Assembly (NCBI GenBank): GCA_947167415.1
Contig: CAMVHY010000060.1
Location: forward strand, 1-7,707
Reading direction: 5' to 3'
Source of the DNA: an uncultured Clostridia bacterium
Lineage (GTDB): Bacteria > Bacillota > Clostridia > Lachnospirales > CAMVHY01
Length of the DNA: 7,707 nt
Under the pieces are notes generated by a model, which was given only the letters and a program-made list of their open reading frames with translations, ran no database searches and was not told the DNA's origin. Shown here one piece after another: positions 1 through 3,921 of the stretch. The position numbers were made by a program, and so were the translations under genes. How positions within the stretch are numbered: position 1 is the stretch's first letter; each line of letters begins with the position of its first letter.

Positions 1-888
1 CGTAATATTATCTTTCGAACAAATCGTATCACCAATTTTTATATTTTCTATTCCTGCCACCGCAACAATATCTCCAAATTTTGCATGCGTAACTTCTTTT
101 TTATTTAAGCCGTCAAAAACATATAACTTGCTTATTCGTAAAGATTTTGGTGTTTCCTGCGAATGCATATTCGTAATAAAAACCTCATCGTTTAAATTTA
201 TTTCCCCATTTTCAATTTTTCCGACGCCAATTCTTCCAACATAATCGTTATAATCCAACGCAGAAATTAATAATTGCAAGCTATTAATATTACTTTCGGG
301 CGCAGGAATAAATTTTATTATCGTCTCGAATAAATCGCTCATATTATTTTTTGGCTCATCCAAATATGCAAAACCATTTTTTGCCGAAGCATAAACAATT
401 GGAAAATCTAATTGTTCATCCGAAGCACCAAGTTCCATAAATAATTCAAACACTTCATCAACAACTTCTTTTGTCCTTTGGTCAGGACGATCGATTTTAT
501 TTATGCAAACTATTACCGGCAAATCTAAATCTAAAGCATTCTGCAAAACAAATCTTGTTTGTGGCATCGGTCCTTCAAATGCATCAACTAATAAAACTAC
601 ACCGTTTACCATTTTTAAAATTCGTTCTACTTCCCCACCAAAATCTGCATGCCCCGGTGTATCAACTATATTAATTTTTATGCCGTTATAATTTACAGCT
701 GTATTTTTTGACAAAATCGTAATTCCACGCTCACGTTCTAAATCTCCGGAATCCATTACGCGTTCGCCAACAGTTTGATTATCACGAAAAGTGCCACTTT
801 GCTTAAGCATTTGATCAACCAAAGTTGTTTTTCCGTGATCAACGTGTGCAATAATTGCAACGTTACGAATATCTCCTCTCTTTAACAT
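1..888 (-). CDS. typA: Translational GTPase TypA/BipA, N-terminal 296 residues (C-terminus outside window)
   Basis: TypA/BipA is an EF-G-like GTPase that binds the ribosome and supports ribosome assembly and stress or low-temperature growth (family knowledge). The translation shows every G motif: G1 AHVDHGKTT (14-22), G2 RGITI (54-58), G3 DTPGH (76-80), G4 NKID (130-133) and G5 SAK (about 168-170). Beta-barrel domain 2 starts near residue 205 ([16 protein letters not shown]). TypA is recognised over LepA or EF-G by the stretch [17 protein letters not shown] and by [20 protein letters not shown]. Family length is about 610 residues, so roughly half is present; the frame is open to base 1. The ATG at 886-888 has an AGGAG (896-900) 7 nt upstream. 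It is transcribed leftwards, divergently from an orphan plus-strand promoter. No defect is visible. Identification is near certain. Confidence 0.96.
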   Translation of the reverse strand, partial: MLKRGDIRNVAIIAHVDHGKTTLVDQMLKQSGTFRDNQTVGERVMDSGDLERERGITILSKNTAVNYNGIKINIVDTPGHADFGGEVERILKMVNGVVLLVDAFEGPMPQTRFVLQNALDLDLPVIVCINKIDRPDQRTKEVVDEVFELFMELGASDEQLDFPIVYASAKNGFAYLDEPKNNMSDLFETIIKFIPAPESNINSLQLLISALDYNDYVGRIGVGKIENGEINLNDEVFITNMHSQETPKSLRISKLYVFDGLNKKEVTHAKFGDIVAVAGIENIKIGDTICSKDNIT

Positions 889-918
889 AATAATTCTCCT
901 ATAAAAAAAGTTTCTTTT

Positions 919-948
919 ATTATACACACATTATCTACGCAAAATCAA
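919..948 (-). promoter_or_regulatory. Promoter of typA
   Basis: On the minus strand a perfect -10 TATAAT (919-924) lies 18 bp downstream of a -35 TTGATT (943-948). This puts transcription start near 912, giving a leader of about 25 nt that contains the AGGAG ribosome binding site. Spacing and position fit a housekeeping-sigma promoter. It was found by inspection only. Confidence 0.55.
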
Positions 949-956
949 AATTTTAA

Positions 957-985
957 TTAAACAAAATATTTTTTTGTGATATAAT
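957..985 (+). promoter_or_regulatory. Orphan extended -10 promoter facing the IS remnant
   Basis: A perfect TATAAT (980-985) is preceded by TG at 977-978, making an extended -10 (TGATATAAT). The -35 is weak (TTAAAC, 957-962, 17 bp spacer), which extended -10 promoters tolerate. Transcription would start near 992 and run right towards the AGGAGG at 1019-1024. No intact gene follows; the transposase remnant begins at once. This probably drove a gene now lost. Confidence 0.45.
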
Positions 986-1018
986 AATTGCGCAATTCGT
1001 AATTTGACTATTTTTTTC

Positions 1019-1024
1019 AGGAGG
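1019..1024 (+). promoter_or_regulatory. Orphan AGGAGG ribosome binding site without a start codon
   Basis: A perfect AGGAGG lies about 27 nt after the predicted start of the orphan promoter. Eight bases downstream, the same spacing as for the 412-residue gene at 2393, there is ATA (1033-1035) rather than ATG. The ATA frame runs only 16 codons to TAA (1081-1083). An ATT frame at 1035 runs nine codons. These look like the expression signals of a gene whose body is gone. Confidence 0.4.
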
Positions 1025-1030
1025 AAATTT

Positions 1031-1557
1031 TCATATTAAACAGCGTCTACACGAGGAGAAATAAAAAAAGGGAATCAAAATAACATAAAAATACTCGGAC
1101 CGCGTTCCATTTGTAACGATAAATTTGATAGAAATTCCGCAATCGTTGATGACTGAGTGTATTTTCGAGTTGAGCCCCCTTTTGTCTTTGACATGGTCTG
1201 ATTTTCGCCGCGATCCCCAGCTGTATTTTCACATAACTCGAGTCTATCATTAGCCATTTAAAGTTTTTATCACCTCTCAGTATTTCAAATGATTTTTTGC
1301 ACAAACCTCTTCGTTGCCATCGAATAAATCTTTGGTGAACTGTACCTTGCTTTTCATAATCAAGTTACAACTCTCCACGAAGATCCTGTTTTAAGTACCA
1401 AAATAACTGCACTAATAAATTTCCGATTATCTTTGGCTATGCCTCCACGTTGCCCAGGCTAACCTGTCAAGCGCGGTTTTATTAGCTTCCACTCCGCATC
1501 ACTTGTATTAAATCTACGATTTTTATTTTGTTCCTGTTTTTTATTTTTCTCTATTAT
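1031..1557 (-). pseudogene. Decayed IS5-family transposase (multiple frameshifts, internal stop, C-terminal half missing)
   Basis: Reading the minus strand and switching frames recovers an IS5-family transposase in the correct order. The helix-turn-helix part has SDAEWKLIKPRLTG, then an in-frame TAG (1459-1461) where a Gln is expected, then KDNRKFISAVILVLKTGSSWR. After a frame change near 1365 comes YEKQGTVHQRFIRWQRRG and the DDE-type core WLMIDSSYVK, whose Asp would be the first catalytic acid. A second change gives AGDRGENQTMSKTKGG; a third, inside KGG, gives LNSKIHSVINDCGISIKF and IVTNGTRS, around the second catalytic Asp region of the family. Recognisable similarity then stops. Intact relatives are about 250-270 residues, so the C-terminal half with the last catalytic Glu is absent. 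No ATG is present at the expected start near 1557 (ATA ATA). The element is dead. The family call is strong; the boundaries are approximate. Confidence 0.85.
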
Positions 1558-1620
1558 ACTTTACTTTATAATTTATTCCTTTTTTTTCTCTTTTTTTTTT
1601 ATAAACAGTATTTAAGACAA
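1031..1620 (-). mobile_element. IS5-family insertion sequence remnant, ends not identifiable
   Basis: The decayed transposase marks an old insertion sequence. It begins just after an orphan promoter and ribosome binding site. No matching terminal inverted repeats or target duplication could be found on the two sides, so the ends are rough. This fits an old insertion that has since lost its C-terminal end by deletion. Confidence 0.5.
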
Positions 1621-1832
1621 CCACTCAAAAACTGGTCTGATTCAGAAATAGATATTTTTGATATAAACAAGAATAATAAGTAAAGATTTTACAAAGCTTG
1701 GAGTTGGTTTTTATGAAAAAAAATAATTCAACTTACTGGACACAATTATTTGTGAAATAAAAAAGTAAAACAGTAAAATAGAACTGAATTTAAACAACAA
1801 AATTCGATTCGAGAAAATGTAAATTGAGGCAA
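1621..1832. other. Gene-poor intergenic stretch with one 15-codon ORF (1713-1760)
   Basis: This stretch is A-rich with stops in all frames. The only item with a translation signal is ATG at 1713, with TTGGAG (1699-1704) 8 nt upstream. It encodes MKKNNSTYWTQLFVK and stops at TAA (1758-1760). A TTGATA (1658-1663) could be a -35, but the matching -10 (TAAAGA, 1681-1686) is poor. A good terminator follows at 1833, so a short transcript is conceivable. The peptide matches nothing I know. Otherwise nothing is recognised. Confidence 0.25.
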
Positions 1833-1867
1833 AAAAGACTTGAGATAAAAATCAAGTCTTTTGTTTT
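1833..1867. terminator. Bidirectional intrinsic terminator
   Basis: An 11-bp perfect stem (1833-1843 with 1852-1862) contains GACTTGA/TCAAGTC and encloses an 8-nt loop. On the plus strand it ends in TCTTTTGTTTT. On the minus strand the six A's at 1831-1836 give a U-tract. It can therefore stop transcription from either side. No intact gene feeds it on the left, so it may have served the gene lost there. Confidence 0.75.
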
Positions 1868-1977
1868 GCGATAAAAATATTTTTATAAACAGCCAAATAA
1901 AAAAAAATATCGACATGGCGTGTAAAAAAATAAAATTTAAATTTGCATGTGTACAAAATTTATAAAAGGAAATTAAA

Positions 1978-2000
1978 TTATCTCTTGATAAATAAAAAAA
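1978..2000 (+). repeat. Copy 1 of a repeated promoter/operator module
   Basis: Positions 1978-2000 align without gaps to 2185-2207, with 20 of 23 bases identical, including 11 in a row (TTATCTCTTGA). The repeat contains the -35 element of each promoter. In this copy the inverted repeat around the -35 is imperfect: TTATCT pairs with AAATAA at five of six positions. Confidence 0.6.
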
Positions 2001-2012
2001 ATCAGTTAAACT
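1985..2012 (+). promoter_or_regulatory. Candidate promoter P1 upstream of the 47-codon ORF
   Basis: The -35 TTGATA (1985-1990) is followed after 16 bp by TAAACT (2007-2012), four of six matches to TATAAT. The start point would be near 2019, placing the AAGGAG ribosome binding site (2019-2024) at the extreme 5' end. Support comes from its similarity to the stronger promoter at 2192-2220. The -10 is weak, so confidence is moderate. Confidence 0.45.
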
Positions 2013-2030
2013 AAATAAAAGGAGCGGAAG

Positions 2031-2094
2031 AATGATGTTGTTTTTTTTGTTAAAAAATATTACACATCATTTTAATTACTCCTCTCAGAGTAAT
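2031..2094 (+). other. Two consecutive potential RNA hairpins over the start of the 47-codon ORF
   Basis: Hairpin A pairs AATGATGT (2031-2038, containing the start codons) with ACATCATT (2064-2071), a perfect 8-bp stem around a T-run facing an A-run. Hairpin B pairs ATTACTC (2075-2081) with GAGTAAT (2088-2094), a perfect 7-bp stem with loop CTCTCA. CTCCT at 2079-2083 could alternatively pair with AGGAG at 2020-2024. The complementarity is seen directly; a regulatory role is inferred. Confidence 0.4.
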
Positions 2095-2175
2095 ATTATA
2101 TATTTTTTTATTTTGCCGGGATTGTTTAAGCCAAAAAAAATAAAGAGGGTGGCTATTAATAACAAAAAAATATAG
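2032..2175 (+). CDS. Possible 47-residue hydrophobic peptide, unknown function
   Basis: ATG at 2032 (or the adjacent ATG at 2035) follows a GGAG (2021-2024) at 7 nt spacing. The frame runs to TAG at 2173-2175. The product begins MMLFFLLKNITHHFNY, has a second hydrophobic patch near residues 22-32 (NIIYFFILPGL) and a basic tail with PKKIKR. I do not recognise it. For coding: promoter P1, a good ribosome binding site, and a stop 9 nt before the next promoter/operator module. Against: A+T-rich DNA readily gives Phe/Ile/Lys-rich frames, and the start codon lies inside a potential hairpin. It could be a small membrane peptide, a leader peptide, or non-coding sequence of a structured RNA. Conservation of the frame in relatives would decide. 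Confidence 0.35.
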   Translation: MMLFFLLKNITHHFNYSSQSNIIYFFILPGLFKPKKIKRVAINNKKI

Positions 2176-2184
2176 AATTTAAAT

Positions 2185-2207
2185 TTATCTCTTGACAGAT
2201 AAGAAAA
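2185..2207 (+). repeat. Copy 2 of the repeated promoter/operator module, with perfect inverted repeat
   Basis: This is the second copy of the module at 1978-2000, 207 bp downstream. Here TTATCT (2185-2190) and AGATAA (2197-2202) form a perfect inverted repeat with a 6-nt centre. It overlaps the -35 hexamer, the usual place for a repressor operator. The binding protein, if any, is unknown. Confidence 0.6.
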
Positions 2208-2220
2208 TTTGTTTTACAAT
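2192..2220 (+). promoter_or_regulatory. Strong promoter P2 for the 412-residue membrane protein gene
   Basis: A perfect -35 TTGACA (2192-2197) is separated by exactly 17 bp from TACAAT (2215-2220), five of six matches to TATAAT. It is the best promoter in the window. Transcription would start near 2227, leaving a leader of about 166 nt before the ATG at 2393. The -35 overlaps the inverted repeat described for copy 2, so repression is plausible. Confidence 0.75.
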
Positions 2221-2231
2221 AAAAATATCAG

Positions 2232-2271
2232 GTGTGTTGAATTCCAAAGATACTTTAAAAAAACAACACAC
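2232..2271 (+). other. 5'-leader stem-loop with an alternative pairing partner at 2316-2322
   Basis: GTGTGTTG (2232-2239) and CAACACAC (2264-2271) form a perfect 8-bp stem beginning about five nt after the predicted transcription start. A small inner stem is AAAG (2246-2249) with CTTT (2253-2256). A second CAACACA at 2316-2322 can pair with the same strand (TGTGTTG, 2233-2239), so two exclusive folds are possible. The hexamer repeat lies between the two partners. No T-tract follows, so this is not a terminator. Confidence 0.5.
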
Positions 2272-2287
2272 TTGACGAATAAAAAAA

Positions 2288-2314
2288 TTTAAGTTTAAGT
2301 TTAAGTTTAAGTTT
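2288..2314 (+). repeat. Hexamer microsatellite (TTTAAG), four full units plus TTT
   Basis: Four perfect TTTAAG units occupy 2288-2311 and are followed by TTT before the pattern breaks at GCA. The tract lies in the leader of the 412-residue membrane protein gene, about 80 bp before its start codon. Such tracts change copy number by slipped-strand mispairing. Whether this one varies, or serves as a protein-binding array, cannot be told from one sequence. Confidence 0.85.
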
Positions 2315-2333
2315 GCAACACATTTTTTGTAGC

Positions 2334-2355
2334 TCAATAAATTTTTATTTATTGA
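2334..2355 (+). repeat. Perfect 9-bp inverted repeat in the leader, 23 nt before the ribosome binding site
   Basis: TCAATAAAT (2334-2342) and ATTTATTGA (2347-2355) are perfect inverted copies around TTTT. It is either an A+T-rich leader hairpin or a palindromic protein site. Its position just before the AGGAGG at 2379-2384 would allow an effect on translation, but in such A+T-rich DNA it could be chance. Confidence 0.45.
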
Positions 2356-2392
2356 TTATTACTTTTTTTAAATAATTTAGGAGGATTTTATA

Positions 2393-3631
2393 ATGAAAGA
2401 GAACGAAGAACTGAACGAGAATTTGATAACAAATGAGAGCCAAAAGGAAATGGAAGAGAACAAAAATGCTTTCAATAGTACATTTCTCTTAAAAATCAAA
2501 AAAAAGGGAACTTTTTTTGTTAACTTATGGAAGGGTCTTTCATGGTTTTTATTAATGGGAACAGGAATATTTATATGTTGTATGCCATGGCTAGCAGCTA
2601 GTTTTGGTTTAGTTTTCCCGGCAATGTTGGCTTTAGGATTGATTATTGCAATACCATCTGCGATGATGGTAGCTTCTTCGGTTTTGAATATTTGTCACAA
2701 ACACGGTTTGGCTAAGTTGATTAAAAATATAGCTTTCAGTGCAATGGCTTTAACGGCCTTAGCAATTGGAATTTTACTTCTTGCCACACCAGGATTGCCT
2801 ATTATTTCTGCTTTTGCTGGAATGATTGGCGGGTTAGGTTCAGTTGGCGCACTTTTGACAAAAATTTCACTTATTGTATTTAGTGTATGTAAGTTATTCG
2901 ATGTTGCTTGGGATTTTGAAGTTGGTTCTAAGTCAAGAGCTGTATATGGTGCTATAGGGAAAGAATTGACAAGCTTAGCTCCTAAGGATTTTAGTTTTGT
3001 AGGATCTTTTTTATTTAATTCATTTAAAGCAGTCATGAATCTAGTGCTTATAGCATTGGCAATAGTTGTTTATTATAAGATTTCGCTGGCATTTGGTTTG
3101 ATACTTGCGATACCACCGGCTCTAAAGCTTGTTGCTAACGTTTTTGATAAACAAGGAAGCAAACTATTGCATCAAGTTGCTAAATGGTCAAATAATTTGG
3201 TAAGAGGAGCATTTGGCGCGACATTAACATTTATGGGAATATCGCTTTTGAAACCTACTATTTTAGTTGGATTTTTAGGGAAATTGTCAATTGCAGCTGT
3301 ATTTCCCGGAATGGCTGGAATGGTTGGTTTAGTGGCTGGAATTTCACTTATTGTTTTTGGAGCGCTGATGTTAGCTAAAACTGTGACAGATGTCATTTGT
3401 GGAGATCAAGAAAAATTTAAACAGGGTATTTATGAAATTGCTGCGAGTTTGTCTAAGAGTATGATAGAAGGTGGATATGATATAGTGAAAGATGTTTGTT
3501 TGAATGTTGAGGCCAAAAAAGATGATATTAATGCTCTTGTTCCGGGTTTGATTAAAGATAATAATTCGTCTATAACTACCGTCGCGTTTAAGGATGACAA
3601 GAATGACGAGAGTGAATTGGGCGATGAATAG
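2393..3631 (+). CDS. Unrecognised 412-residue polytopic membrane protein with two homologous halves
   Basis: I do not recognise this protein, and no catalytic motif is apparent. The order is: a charged, mostly acidic N-terminus (1-30); a basic stretch KIKKK (34-38); about eight hydrophobic segments in two groups (roughly 47-165 and 212-328); and a hydrophilic, acidic C-terminus ending DESELGDE. No cleavable signal peptide is seen. The two groups are related: GLIIAIPSA (82-90) matches GLILAIPPA (235-243), and KISLIVF (157-163) matches GISLIVF (316-322), an offset of about 153-159. Each half then has a hydrophilic stretch aligning AIGKELTSL with EIAASLSKS. This points to a tandem duplication. 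The ATG is fixed by a perfect AGGAGG (2379-2384) at 8 nt. The gene stands alone, with promoter P2, a long structured leader and a terminator at 3661. It looks less A-rich than asnB and mutS2. A transporter, a pore or a structural membrane protein are all possible. Confidence 0.85.
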   Translation: MKENEELNENLITNESQKEMEENKNAFNSTFLLKIKKKGTFFVNLWKGLSWFLLMGTGIFICCMPWLAASFGLVFPAMLALGLIIAIPSAMMVASSVLNICHKHGLAKLIKNIAFSAMALTALAIGILLLATPGLPIISAFAGMIGGLGSVGALLTKISLIVFSVCKLFDVAWDFEVGSKSRAVYGAIGKELTSLAPKDFSFVGSFLFNSFKAVMNLVLIALAIVVYYKISLAFGLILAIPPALKLVANVFDKQGSKLLHQVAKWSNNLVRGAFGATLTFMGISLLKPTILVGFLGKLSIAAVFPGMAGMVGLVAGISLIVFGALMLAKTVTDVICGDQEKFKQGIYEIAASLSKSMIEGGYDIVKDVCLNVEAKKDDINALVPGLIKDNNSSITTVAFKDDKNDESELGDE

Positions 3632-3660
3632 ATTCGCTGGTTAAAATTTTTGAGATATAG

Positions 3661-3692
3661 AAAAACTGCTTATTTAAAAGCAGTTTTTTTTG
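3661..3692 (+). terminator. Intrinsic terminator of the membrane protein gene
   Basis: An 11-bp perfect stem (3661-3671 with 3678-3688, core CTGCTT/AAGCAG) with a 6-nt loop is followed by T's to 3691. It starts 29 nt after the stop codon at 3631. Read on the minus strand the stem ends in TTTTTC, so it may also stop transcripts coming from asnB. Confidence 0.85.
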
Positions 3693-3834
3693 TTTTGCTT
3701 TTGCTATTTATTCCTAATAAATTTGTTTGTGTAAAATAAATATGAAAAAAATATTTTTCGCGGGATTTTTACGGTTTGATAAAGTTTTGGATAAAAAAAT
3801 ATTTTACAAGCGCTAAATAATTTTTTGTGTGACT
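3693..3834 (+). other. Short intergenic segment between two plus-strand terminators, possible small RNA
   Basis: This segment has no convincing gene. TAAAAT at 3732-3737 could be a -10, but no good -35 lies at the right distance. A 24-codon ATG frame (3742-3816) has no ribosome binding site. A transcript starting near 3744 and ending at the 3835 terminator would be about 120 nt. The presence of a second terminator is the main reason to suspect one; it may simply be a backup for the membrane protein gene. Confidence 0.25.
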
Positions 3835-3866
3835 AAGCAGGTTGTTTTGTTAAACCTGCTTTTTTA
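3835..3866 (+). terminator. Second plus-strand intrinsic terminator
   Basis: A 9-bp perfect stem AAGCAGGTT/AACCTGCTT (3835-3843 with 3853-3861) and a 9-nt loop run into a T-tract ending at 3865. On the minus strand the stem is not followed by T's, so it is a poor terminator for asnB. It lies 174 bp after the first terminator and ends a second transcript or any read-through. Confidence 0.75.
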
Positions 3867-3921
3867 TTGAAGAATGTATCGGCTAGTTTCGATTATTTTT
3901 ATAAAAACATAAACAATACAA

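Noticed and set aside
471..691. Two plus-strand frames starting at 471 and 503
   Set aside because: They are antisense to the clearly coding G-domain of typA and have no family resemblance or expression signals.
1047..1304. 85-codon minus-strand frame and an overlapping 60-codon frame (1075-1257) as separate genes
   Set aside because: Each contains only a slice of transposase motifs; together they are fragments of one frameshifted IS5-family pseudogene.
1031..1620. Terminal inverted repeats for the IS remnant, suggested by AAACAG at 1038 and at 1603
   Set aside because: The shared hexamer is in direct, not inverted, orientation and the flanking bases do not match, so it does not define the element's ends.
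1486..1683. 66-codon plus-strand open frame ending with WSDSEIDIFDINKNNK
   Set aside because: It has no ATG, its first part is antisense to the transposase N-terminus and T-run derived, and no ribosome binding site is present. It could at most be the tail of the lost gene.
2695..3396. Two open frames on the minus strand (2695-3036 and 3172-3396)
   Set aside because: They lie antisense inside the membrane protein gene, lack ribosome binding sites and arise from its codon composition.
3742..3816. 24-codon plus-strand frame starting MKKIFFAGF
   Set aside because: No ribosome binding site, very short, and Phe/Lys-rich as expected from A+T-rich non-coding DNA.
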